From assembly GCF_032598905.1 (NCBI RefSeq), contig NZ_CP122458.1, positions 8,209,001 to 8,273,000 on the forward strand: DNA of 64,000 nt, written 5' to 3'. The position numbers were made by a program, and so were the translations under genes. Positions within the stretch are counted from its first letter, which is position 1, and every line of letters begins with the position of its first letter. Source of the DNA: Streptomyces sp. 11x1 (GTDB taxonomy: Bacteria > Actinomycetota > Actinomycetes > Streptomycetales > Streptomycetaceae). The notes under the pieces were generated by a model. That model saw nothing but the letters and a program-made list of their open reading frames with translations, searched no databases and had not been told where the DNA came from. Shown in pieces: positions 26,360-36,912 of the stretch.

Positions 26360-27013
26360 TTACCAGCCTCGTGCGCGCCACTCCGCGAGGTGGGGCCGTT
26401 CCGTGCCGATGGTGGTGTCGTTGCCGTGGCCGGGGTAGATCCACGTCTCGTCGGGCAGGACGTCGAAGAGCTTGGTCTCCAGGCCGCCCATCAGGGAGTT
26501 GAACTCTTCCGGACGTGTTGTCCTACCAGGACCGCCCGGGAAGAGACAGTCCCCGGTGAACACGTGCGGATGTCCGTGCGGGTCGTCGTAGACCAGGGCG
26601 ATCGAACCCGGGGTGTGTCCCACCAGGTGGCGCGCGGTGAGCTCCACGCGCCCCACCCGGATCGTGTCGCCGTCGTCGACCGGTACGTCGGTCGGTACCG
26701 GGATGCCCTCGGCGTCCTCCCGGCCGGCGTACGTACGGGCGCCGGTGGCCGCCACGACCTCGGCGAGCGCCTGCCAGTGGTCGCCGTGCCGGTGCGTGGT
26801 GACGACGGACGCGATCCCGTCGTCACCGATCAAGGTGAGCAGCGTGCCGGCGTCGTTCGCGGCGTCGATCAGCAGCTGCTCGTCGGTGGCCCGGCAGCGC
26901 AGCAGATACGCGTTGTTGTCCATCGGGCCCACCGCGACCTTGGAGATCATCAGGCTCTGCAGCTCGTGCACATCCGCAGGACCGCCGACCTTCACCGCTC
27001 CGCTGTACGTCAT
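26360..27013 (-). CDS. MBL-fold metallo-hydrolase (glyoxalase II-like)
   Basis: A 217-residue metallo-beta-lactamase-fold hydrolase. The metal motif THRHGDHW (THxHxDH), the downstream His in LVGHTPGS, the bridging Asp in FTGDCLFPGG and the C-terminal YPGHGNDT are all present, so a two-metal site is intact. Size and motif spacing resemble glyoxalase II and related thioester hydrolases, including mycothiol-dependent ones. It lies nine bases from the end of the mycothiol-type isomerase gene upstream, suggesting a small thiol-detoxification operon (inference). Confidence 0.88.
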   Translation of the reverse strand: MTYSGAVKVGGPADVHELQSLMISKVAVGPMDNNAYLLRCRATDEQLLIDAANDAGTLLTLIGDDGIASVVTTHRHGDHWQALAEVVAATGARTYAGREDAEGIPVPTDVPVDDGDTIRVGRVELTARHLVGHTPGSIALVYDDPHGHPHVFTGDCLFPGGPGRTTRPEEFNSLMGGLETKLFDVLPDETWIYPGHGNDTTIGTERPHLAEWRARGW

Positions 27014-27022
27014 GAGGGCAGC

Positions 27023-27736
27023 CTATAGCGGGGGCAGCGAGGGGAGCGTGCCTCCTTCGACGCCCAGCGCGGTGCCGTCGCGACGGCCGGCCAGCCAGCC
27101 GAGGAGGTCGGCCCGGGTGCCGGTGATCATGAGGTGTTCGCCGCTTTGCAGTCGTTCCGGAGTGGTGGACCTGACATCTCCGGTGGGGATCAGGCGCCCG
27201 TCGTCCTGTCTGATCATCAGTGCGGGGACCCCGGGGTGGTCACGGAACCGGTTCGCGAGGAAGTTGATCTCGCGCTGTGCGAACTCACCCGGCAGATCCT
27301 CCAGCTCGTACCCGATCCCCAGATCCACGTGATGCAGCTCCACCTCGATCCGGCGCCGCCAGGGCAGCCGGTCCGCGGTGTCGAGGACTCCGTTGCGCAG
27401 CTCGACCGTGCGGGACCAGTCCTGGGAGAGCGAGGCCGCGTCCTGGAAGCGGTGCGCGCTGTCGCGCACGTCGGTGAGGTGGGTCTGCAGGGGGCGCGGC
27501 GCGTCCCGCTCGATGTCGGCATCCCGGGCCTCGCCGGAGATGTACATGGGGCGCCCTTCGAAGACGTTCACCAGGGCGTCCGCGTTGCGGGCGAGGTGGG
27601 CGAGGACGTGACCACGGGTCCAGCCGGGCAGTCGTGACGGCTCGGTCACAGCCGCGTCGTCCAGGTCGGCGACCGCGCTGAGTAGCCGGTCCGTCGCTTC
27701 ACATACAGAGGCCAGGTCGCGGGCGTGATCCATCAT
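27023..27736 (-). CDS. Maleylpyruvate isomerase-family mycothiol-dependent protein
   Basis: A 237-residue DinB-like four-helix protein. The N-terminal MDMPI_N domain has the metal-site pattern LPGWTRGHVLAHLARNADAL (His ligands) and VELHHVDLGIGY, while the C-terminal part is an SCP2/MDMPI_C-like domain. Family members use mycothiol to isomerise maleylpyruvate or transfer thiols to other electrophiles. The exact substrate is unknown. ATGs at 27736 and 27733 are adjacent; the first is used. It is the upstream gene of a pair with the MBL hydrolase. Confidence 0.82.
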   Translation of the reverse strand: MMDHARDLASVCEATDRLLSAVADLDDAAVTEPSRLPGWTRGHVLAHLARNADALVNVFEGRPMYISGEARDADIERDAPRPLQTHLTDVRDSAHRFQDAASLSQDWSRTVELRNGVLDTADRLPWRRRIEVELHHVDLGIGYELEDLPGEFAQREINFLANRFRDHPGVPALMIRQDDGRLIPTGDVRSTTPERLQSGEHLMITGTRADLLGWLAGRRDGTALGVEGGTLPSLPPL

Positions 27737-27883
27737 GCCGCCGACCCTAGCCCCGGCCACACCTTCGGGTGAAGTGGGCGGACCAGGGCCGTAAATCGAA
27801 TGCACGTGCTATATGGTCGGGAGTGGCGTCGGGCATGCTGGAAGGCCCGGGATTGTTGTGGAACGGGGAAACAGGACCGGCGC

Positions 27884-27905
27884 TGTCAGTGGCTCCCCCT
27901 AGTCT
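27884..27905 (+). promoter_or_regulatory. RecA-NDp/PafBC-type DNA-damage promoter of uvrA
   Basis: TGTCAGTGGC at 27884-27893, six bases, then TAGTCT at 27900-27905. The upstream block is an exact match to the conserved core and the spacing is exact. Unlike the other three repair promoters here, it leaves a leader of about 50 bases before the uvrA GTG. Confidence 0.7.
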
Positions 27906-27939
27906 GTGGAGGACGGGGGCTTTGGCCCCTGTCCTCCAC
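27906..27939 (+). promoter_or_regulatory. 15-bp hairpin at the 5' end of the uvrA leader
   Basis: Bases 27906-27920 pair with 27925-27939: nine perfect pairs (GTGGAGGAC/GTCCTCCAC), one G-T, then five more, with a four-base loop TTTG. It begins immediately after the -10 hexamer of the damage promoter, so it would be essentially the 5' end of the mRNA. No U-tract follows, which argues for an RNA stability or translation-control element rather than a terminator. Confidence 0.6.
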
Positions 27940-27960
27940 TCAAGAAAGGTGCGGACCGGC

Positions 27961-31038
<3,078 letters not shown>

Positions 31039-31081
31039 GTGCGGCGGCCGGGCGACAGCAGTCGTCGCGTCGAGCAGAACA

Positions 31082-31114
31082 CGGCGGCTCGCGGGAACTC
31101 CCCGCGAGCCGCCG
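31082..31114. terminator. Bidirectional terminator between uvrA and PfkB kinase gene
   Basis: A perfect 14-bp G/C stem (31082-31095 with 31101-31114) and a five-base loop, lying between the convergent uvrA and sugar-kinase genes. Confidence 0.8.
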
Positions 31115-31164
31115 CCTGTCGACTCGTCGGCCTGCGCGGCGAGCCGCCGTGTTCCGCGCGACCG

Positions 31165-32106
31165 TCAGCCCTCGCGCACCTCGGGCACGAGGGACCGCGG
31201 TTCGCCCACCTCCGCCGCGTACGGCGGTTCGGCGCCCGCCCGGGAGCAGGTGATCGCCGCCGCACGGGCCGCGAAGCGCAGCAGGCGGATCCAGTCGTCG
31301 GCGCCCAGCGTCGCGAGGGCGGAGTCGGAGAGGGCGTCCTGGGCCGCCAGGCCGTGCAGGAGGGCCGCGTTGACGGTGTCACCGGCGCCGATGGTGTCGA
31401 CGACGTCGACCTTCTCACCCGGTACGCAGTGCTCCGCGCCGGCCCGGGTGTGGACGGTCAGGCCGTCGCCGCCGTGGGTGACGACGACGGCGGCGGGGCC
31501 GGAGTCCAGCCACAGCCGCGGGGTGCCGCCCAGCCACCGAGCGTCCTCCTCGGAGAGCTTGAGCAAGGACACCGAGGGCAGCCAGCTCAGGAAGCGGGCC
31601 CGATAGGCGTCCGCGTCCGGGATCAGACCCGGTCGGACGTTGGGGTCGAGGGCGGTGAACACGCCCTGGGCGGCGGTCGAGTGCAGCAGCTTCTCGTACG
31701 CGCTCGCGCCGGGCTCCAGGACGAGTGAGCAGGTGCCGAAGGAGACGGCCCGGGTTCCTCGGGGAAGCCGGTCGGGGGTCTCGAACAGACGGTCGGCGCT
31801 GCCCTCGACATAGAAGGAGTACCGGGCCGAGCCGTCCGTGCCGATCGAGGCCAGGGCGAGGGTCGTGGGCTCGGAGCCCCGCTGCACGGCGGTCACGTCC
31901 ACGCCGGCCTCGCGCAGGCCGTCCAGCAGGGCCTCTCCGTAGGCGTCGTACGACACCCGGGAGCAGAAGGCGGTGGGGGAGCCGAGACGGCCGAGCGCCA
32001 CGGCCGTGTTGTAGGGGCCGCCGCCGCGGGCCGGCCGCAGATCCACGAGCGCGCCCGCGCCCTGCGGGACGAGGTCGATCAGGGCTTCACCGGCGACGAC
32101 GATCAC
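31165..32106 (-). CDS. PfkB-family sugar kinase (fructokinase-like)
   Basis: A 313-residue ribokinase-fold kinase. It has the N-terminal GEALIDLVP, the substrate-lid GGGPYNTAVALGRLG and the C-terminal signature DTIGAGDTVNAALLHG with its catalytic Asp. GGGPYN with a following ALGRLG is typical of fructokinases, so fructose is the best guess. It has no sugar transporter or operon partner; the gene is monocistronic and convergent with uvrA. The ATG at 32106 gives the canonical MIVVAGEALID start. Confidence 0.87.
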   Translation of the reverse strand: MIVVAGEALIDLVPQGAGALVDLRPARGGGPYNTAVALGRLGSPTAFCSRVSYDAYGEALLDGLREAGVDVTAVQRGSEPTTLALASIGTDGSARYSFYVEGSADRLFETPDRLPRGTRAVSFGTCSLVLEPGASAYEKLLHSTAAQGVFTALDPNVRPGLIPDADAYRARFLSWLPSVSLLKLSEEDARWLGGTPRLWLDSGPAAVVVTHGGDGLTVHTRAGAEHCVPGEKVDVVDTIGAGDTVNAALLHGLAAQDALSDSALATLGADDWIRLLRFAARAAAITCSRAGAEPPYAAEVGEPRSLVPEVREG

Positions 32107-32321
32107 GGGACGATCCTCTCTGGGGGCTCTCGGCCGGAAAGTATCGCAAAGGCGCGTGCCTCGCGCCGGGCTCCCGCCCGGCCCCAGGGCCGCCCGCTCC
32201 GCGACCGCTCACCCCGCCGTGGAGGCGGCGGCGCAAGCCCAGCCCTGCCCCGTGACCGCTCACCCTCCGGCCCAGCCATGGCCTCAGCCGCCGCCAGGCC
32301 CTGACCGCCCGGTCGGCCCGC

Positions 32322-33305
32322 TCACTCCCAGGCCCAGCCGATCCCCACGATGCCCGTGCGTACCCGCGGTTCGACGAGGTGCACCGAGCGGTGGAGGTCG
32401 CTCAGGGCGAGGTTCTGCCGGCCCCCGCGTGGGGCCGCGGCGGAGTGCTGGCTGAAGCGGTGGCAGCGCAGCGGGAGGGCACGTTCGTCGAAGCGGACCT
32501 GGAGGGCGTACTGGCCGCCGGTGGAGCGGAACCCGCGGACGTACTCGGTGCAGGCACCGGCCGTGCCGTCGTCGAAGCCGTAGCGGAAGAGGTGGGTGTC
32601 GCCGCTGCGCAGCCGGGTGTCGAAGAGCAGCTCGGCGACCAGGACACCGGTGTCCTGGTCCCAGCGGACCCGTCCCCTGCGGCAGTTCTCCAGGGCGCGG
32701 ACGGCGATCCGCTCCGGTGCGCAGCCCGGGTCGCCGTGGTGGACGGCCACATAGCGGTCCACCCCGTCCCGGTGGGAGCGCACGATCTGCTGGGACTCGC
32801 GGCCGAGCAGCTCGCGGCGGGCGCCGATGCGGACCCGTTCGTGGTGGCCGACGGTGTGCATCCCGCTGTCGGGCGACGCCCCCAGTTCGGCGAGCAGCCG
32901 TTCGAGGACGCCGGTGGCCTCCACGACGGAGCGGTACGAGCGGCCGGCGGGCTCGTCAGGACCGGACTGCTCGTCGGCCCCGGCGAGCAGCCGGATCAGC
33001 GACTCGTCCGGGAGCTGGAGAATCTCCTCCAGGGCGCGCACGGCCCGCAGCGACTCGGGGCGCTGCGGACGCCGGGCGCCCTGCTGCCAGTAACTGAGGC
33101 TGGTGACACCGACCTTGACGCCGTGCCGCGTCAGGTGGTGCTGCACGCGCTGCAGCGGCAGTCCGCGGGCGGCGATCGCGGCGCGCAGGGCGACATGGAA
33201 GGGGCCGCCCCGCAGGACCGACTCCAGCTCCGCCGTGGCGACGTCCGCGACGGCGGCGGCGTCCGTGACCGCCGCGACGTCCGCGTGCTCTGTGGCGTGC
33301 CGCAT
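32322..33305 (-). CDS. HTH (XRE-like) transcriptional regulator
   Basis: A 327-residue protein with a helix-turn-helix region at about 40-110: AAIAARGLPLQRVQHHL, then VGVTSLSYWQQGARRPQRPES and a following helix RAVRALEEILQLP (parts). This resembles a XRE-type domain in which YWQQGARRPQRPES takes the place of the usual recognition helix. The C-terminal ~200 residues have no recognised domain and contain a beta-rich stretch with several Arg/Asp pairs; a ligand or partner domain is likely. The family appears Streptomyces-restricted from memory. The 225-bp gap to the next gene at 33532 and the 215-bp gap to the kinase hold no other gene. Confidence 0.65.
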   Translation of the reverse strand: MRHATEHADVAAVTDAAAVADVATAELESVLRGGPFHVALRAAIAARGLPLQRVQHHLTRHGVKVGVTSLSYWQQGARRPQRPESLRAVRALEEILQLPDESLIRLLAGADEQSGPDEPAGRSYRSVVEATGVLERLLAELGASPDSGMHTVGHHERVRIGARRELLGRESQQIVRSHRDGVDRYVAVHHGDPGCAPERIAVRALENCRRGRVRWDQDTGVLVAELLFDTRLRSGDTHLFRYGFDDGTAGACTEYVRGFRSTGGQYALQVRFDERALPLRCHRFSQHSAAAPRGGRQNLALSDLHRSVHLVEPRVRTGIVGIGWAWE

Positions 33306-33531
33306 GCAGGAACCTTTCCGTAGACGAGTGCTGTGCGCGACGTGTGATCGGGACCGCGCGTGCCGATCGGGCGCCCGGCGGACGCTCGGGCTCCAGGAAC
33401 CCTCGGCGGCCGTCCGTCTTCACATCCGTACGGCCGCGTTCCTCACCCCGAGTTCCTCCGCATTGAAGCGTGTTGACCAAGTCCCGACAACACCTGCCGC
33501 GCGACATGGCCGGACACCGTCGCTGGGTTCC

Positions 33532-33906
33532 TCACCGCGCAGGCGGCCCCGGATCGGGCCCCGACAGGTCCCGCAGCGCCTGGCCCGAGAGCTTCGACTT
33601 GTGCAGAAAACCGCGGGCGGGACTGGCGGCGACGAGCTCCTGGATGTCGTCCAGCGGGTGCGTGGAGATGAGGACGATGACGGAGGCGGCCGAGCGAGCG
33701 AGCCTCGGCGCGAGCTCCAGTCCGCTCTCGCCGGCGAGGTCGACATCCAGCAGCACCAGATCCGGGGCCAGTTCCACGGCCCGTGCCAGCGCCTCCGCGC
33801 CCGTGGACGCCACACCGACGACGTGCACGCCGTCGTGTTCCAGCAGCGTACGGGCGGCCTCCAGGAACCGGGCACTGTCATCGACGATGAGACAGCGCAT
33901 GGGCAT
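33532..33906 (-). CDS. Stand-alone receiver-domain response regulator
   Basis: A 124-residue single receiver domain. The acidic pocket D9/D10 in LIVDDS, the phospho-acceptor D54 in LLDVDL and the conserved Lys in FLHKSKL are all present. There is no DNA-binding or enzymatic output domain, so it should act by phosphotransfer or protein contact like CheY/Spo0F. GGGAGG eight bases upstream supports the ATG at 33906. It diverges from the solute-binding-protein and histidine-kinase genes, and its control region shares a 16-bp motif with that of the NarL-type regulator 6 kb away. Confidence 0.82.
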   Translation of the reverse strand: MPMRCLIVDDSARFLEAARTLLEHDGVHVVGVASTGAEALARAVELAPDLVLLDVDLAGESGLELAPRLARSAASVIVLISTHPLDDIQELVAASPARGFLHKSKLSGQALRDLSGPDPGPPAR

Positions 33907-33941
33907 GGGCACAGCCTCCCAAGGGGGGTCAGGGGCATACA

Positions 33942-33957
33942 TTCCGGCTAGCCGTAA
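33942..33957. promoter_or_regulatory. 16-bp shared motif with palindromic core, copy 1
   Basis: TTCCGGCTAGCCGTAA, whose central CGGCTAGCCG is a perfect palindrome, lies between the divergent receiver-protein gene and the solute-binding-protein gene. The identical 16-mer recurs at 39951 in front of the NarL-type regulator gene. It is a candidate operator for this two-component locus. Confidence 0.5.
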
Positions 33958-34111
33958 AGTGTCGTCGCCGACGGACGCCCGTCGGCGGGAATGTGCTGAA
34001 GTCCTGCGCCGGGTGGACGGGTTCGCTCTCACTCAGGGAATCGCACACGACACGAGGAGTAGCATGTCGTCGCCCTGGGGGCCGTCCCGTCCGGTCGAGT
34101 GGGGGTGTGCG

Positions 34112-35506
34112 ATGCAGACGCAACGCCGGGACCTCGGAAAACGTCCTGTCCGCCGTGCCCTGATGTCGGGCGCGGCGGTGGCCCTGCTGCTCCTGTCCGG
34201 CTGCGGCGCGAGCGACGGCGACGGCCGGGTGGACGAGAAGGACAAGGCGGCGGGTGACACGACCTGCGACGGCAGGGTCGAGGGCACCGCCCACATCACG
34301 ATGTGGTTCCACGCGGGCCAGAGCGGTGAGCAGACCACGCTGAAGAGCCAGGTCAAGGAGTTCAACCGAGCCCAGGAACAGGTGCGGGTCGAACTGGTCA
34401 CCCTGCCCGAGCAGCGCCCGTACACCGAACTGGTGCTGTCCGCGGCCGCCAGCGGCGATCTGCCGGACCTGCTCGACTTCGACGGCCCGAACCTCTACAG
34501 CTACGCCTGGTCCGGCACCCTCAGGCCGATCGACTCCTGCGTACCCGCGAGGACCAGGAAGGACCTGCTGCCCTCTCTGAGGGAACAGGGCACGTACGAC
34601 GGACGGTTGTGGGGGGTCGGCACGTTCGACTCCGGGCTCGGCCTGTACGTCCGGCCGTCGGTGCTGAAGGACGCGGGCGTGCGCATACCGAAGGGCGTCG
34701 ACGACGCCTGGACCGCCGACGAGCTGACGGAGGTCCTGCGCACGCTGCGCAAAGCGGGCTACGAGGCGCCGCTCGACCTGAACTTCACCGACTCGAAGCT
34801 CGCCGACGAGTGGAACACCTACGCCTTCGCACCGGCCGTGTGGTCCGCCGGCGGCGACCTCATCGACCTTGAGGAGTTCCGCACGGCCGACGGGTTCCTC
34901 AACGGCCCCGAGTCCGTCGAGGCGCTCACCACCATGCGGCGCTGGGTGGAGGAGGGGTACGTCGACAGGGACCGCAAGAAGGACAAGAGCGCCTTCGTGA
35001 AGGGCCGCACGCCCATCTCCTGGATGGGGCACTGGAAGTACGGCGAGTACAGCGAGGCGCACCCCGGCGACGTGGCGATCGTGCCGCTGCCCGACTTCGG
35101 CACGGGCACCGTCACCGGCATGGGGTCCTGGCAGTGGGGCATCCCCTCCGGGGAGGCCGACGGCGACGCGGTGTGGCGCTTCCTGGAGTACCTGCTGCGA
35201 CCCGAGCAGGTGGCCAGGATGAGCGAGGCCAACGGCGCGATCCCGGGGACCGAGGGAGCGGTGAAGCGCTCCCCGCTGTACGGCGAGAACGGCGCGGAGC
35301 GGCTGTTCATCGAGCAGCTGCGCGGCGGGACCGCCCGGCCCAGGCCGCAGACACCGGCGTACCCGGCGGTCACCGCCGCCTTCTCGCAGGCGGTCGCCGA
35401 CATCGTCTTCTCCGGAGCGCCGGTCGACAGGACACTGGACGACGCGGTCGAGGCCATCGACCAGGACCTCGCCGCCCACGACGGTTACCCGAAGAGCGGT
35501 CCGTGA
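34112..35506 (+). CDS. Extracellular solute-binding lipoprotein, copy 1
   Basis: A 464-residue family 1 (sugar/peptide-type) solute-binding lipoprotein. An Arg-rich N-terminus and hydrophobic segment end in the lipobox LLSGC (Cys31). The mature part has the SBP signature ITMWFHAGQSGEQTTLKSQV (in part), [20 protein letters not shown] and a C-terminal [19 protein letters not shown] (parts). The likely ligand is an oligosaccharide or similar, but no permease or ATPase is nearby. The following gene is a paralogue overlapping by four bases, and a histidine kinase follows, so this protein may be a sensor's ligand-binding partner rather than a transporter subunit. Confidence 0.85.
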   Translation: MQTQRRDLGKRPVRRALMSGAAVALLLLSGCGASDGDGRVDEKDKAAGDTTCDGRVEGTAHITMWFHAGQSGEQTTLKSQVKEFNRAQEQVRVELVTLPEQRPYTELVLSAAASGDLPDLLDFDGPNLYSYAWSGTLRPIDSCVPARTRKDLLPSLREQGTYDGRLWGVGTFDSGLGLYVRPSVLKDAGVRIPKGVDDAWTADELTEVLRTLRKAGYEAPLDLNFTDSKLADEWNTYAFAPAVWSAGGDLIDLEEFRTADGFLNGPESVEALTTMRRWVEEGYVDRDRKKDKSAFVKGRTPISWMGHWKYGEYSEAHPGDVAIVPLPDFGTGTVTGMGSWQWGIPSGEADGDAVWRFLEYLLRPEQVARMSEANGAIPGTEGAVKRSPLYGENGAERLFIEQLRGGTARPRPQTPAYPAVTAAFSQAVADIVFSGAPVDRTLDDAVEAIDQDLAAHDGYPKSGP

Positions 35507-36903
35507 CCCGCGCCGCGGTGCCCCGGCGAGGCGCTCCCCGGGGCACCGGACGGCTCGGCGCCCCGAGGACGTCCCGCGCCCGCGCGGCGCTGCTGCTCTG
35601 CATGACCCTGCTGCTCTCGGGCTGTGAGACGGGCGGGGACGACGGCGAGCGTCCCCGGCGGGCCGCGGACGCGACCTGTGACGGACGGATCGACGCCCCC
35701 GCGCAGATCACGATGTGGTTCCACCAGCCGTCGATGCCCGGTGAACTGGACGCCGTGCGCGCCCAGGTCCAGGCGTTCAACACCGGCCAGGACGAGGTGA
35801 CGGTCCGCCTCGTCGACCTCCCCCGGGGCGACTACGACGACCTTGTCCGCACGGCCGCAGCCGACGGCGAACTGCCCGACCTGCTCGACTTCGACGCGCC
35901 GAAGCTGTTCAGTCACGCCTGGTCCGGCCACCTCCGGCCGATCGACTCGTGCGTCCCGAAGTCACTGCGCGCGGATCTGCTCCCGTCGGTCCTCGAACAG
36001 GGCACCTACCGGGGCCGGCTGTGGGGCCTCGGCACGTTCGACTCCGGACTCGGTCTGTACGTACGGCCGTCGGTGCTGAAGGAGGCCGGGATACGCATCC
36101 CGAAGGGCGTCCAGGACGCCTGGACCGCCGACGAGTTCACCGGCATCCTGAAGAAGCTGCGCACCCTGGGCTACGACAGGCCCCTCGACCTCCAGCTGCC
36201 GTGGGCCGGCACCGAATGGGGCACGTACGGTTTCGCGCCGGCCGTCTGGTCGGCGGGCGGCGACCTGATCGAACGCTCCACCTACCGCACGGCCGACGGA
36301 GTGCTCAACGGGCCGCGCACGGTCGAGGCGCTGACGACGCTCCAGGGCTGGGTGAAGGCGGGATACGTGGACGCGAACAAGGACTTGGACGCCTTCCAGA
36401 AGGGCCGCAGTCCCGTGTCCTGGACCGGCCACTGGTGGTACGGGCACTACACCGAGGCCCACCCGGGCGACGTGGCGCTCGTGCCGCTGCCCGACTTCGG
36501 CACGGGCAGCGCCACCGGGATGGGGTCCTGGCAGTGGGGCGTTCCCGCGGGCGCGGCAGACGGCGACGCCGTCTGGCGTTTCCTGTCCTTCCTGCTGAGC
36601 CCCGACGAAGTCCTGCGGATGACGGACGCCAACGGCGCCGTCCCCGCCACCGGCACCGCGATCGAGCGCACCGACGCGTTCGCCGAGGGCGGGCCCGCCC
36701 GCCTCTACATAGAGCAGCTGCGCGGGGGCACCGCCCGTCCCCGGCCGCAGACCCCCGCCTACCCGGCGATCACCGACGCCTTCGCCGAGGCGTTCGCGAA
36801 GATCATGCGGGGAGCGGCGGTACGGCCTGCCCTGGACGCGGCCGTGCGCGCCGTCGACAAGGACCTGGCGGACCACGACCACTACCCCCCGACCGGACCG
36901 TGA
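35503..36903 (+). CDS. Extracellular solute-binding lipoprotein, copy 2
   Basis: A 466-residue paralogue of the preceding protein, with very similar blocks throughout (for example [33 protein letters not shown] and [20 protein letters not shown]). The lipobox LLLSGC places the lipidated Cys at 41. The GTG overlaps the stop of copy 1 (GTGA), showing translational coupling. Differences cluster in the likely ligand-facing middle region, so the pair may bind related but different ligands. The histidine-kinase GTG follows ten bases after its stop. Confidence 0.85.
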   Translation: MTRAAVPRRGAPRGTGRLGAPRTSRARAALLLCMTLLLSGCETGGDDGERPRRAADATCDGRIDAPAQITMWFHQPSMPGELDAVRAQVQAFNTGQDEVTVRLVDLPRGDYDDLVRTAAADGELPDLLDFDAPKLFSHAWSGHLRPIDSCVPKSLRADLLPSVLEQGTYRGRLWGLGTFDSGLGLYVRPSVLKEAGIRIPKGVQDAWTADEFTGILKKLRTLGYDRPLDLQLPWAGTEWGTYGFAPAVWSAGGDLIERSTYRTADGVLNGPRTVEALTTLQGWVKAGYVDANKDLDAFQKGRSPVSWTGHWWYGHYTEAHPGDVALVPLPDFGTGSATGMGSWQWGVPAGAADGDAVWRFLSFLLSPDEVLRMTDANGAVPATGTAIERTDAFAEGGPARLYIEQLRGGTARPRPQTPAYPAITDAFAEAFAKIMRGAAVRPALDAAVRAVDKDLADHDHYPPTGP

Positions 36904-36912
36904 GGCCCGGCC

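Noticed and set aside
27790..27812. LexA/SOS-like box upstream of uvrA (TCGAATGCACGTGCTA)
   Set aside because: Only the left half matches TCGAAC-N4-GTTCGA; the nearby PafBC-type promoter explains damage control better.
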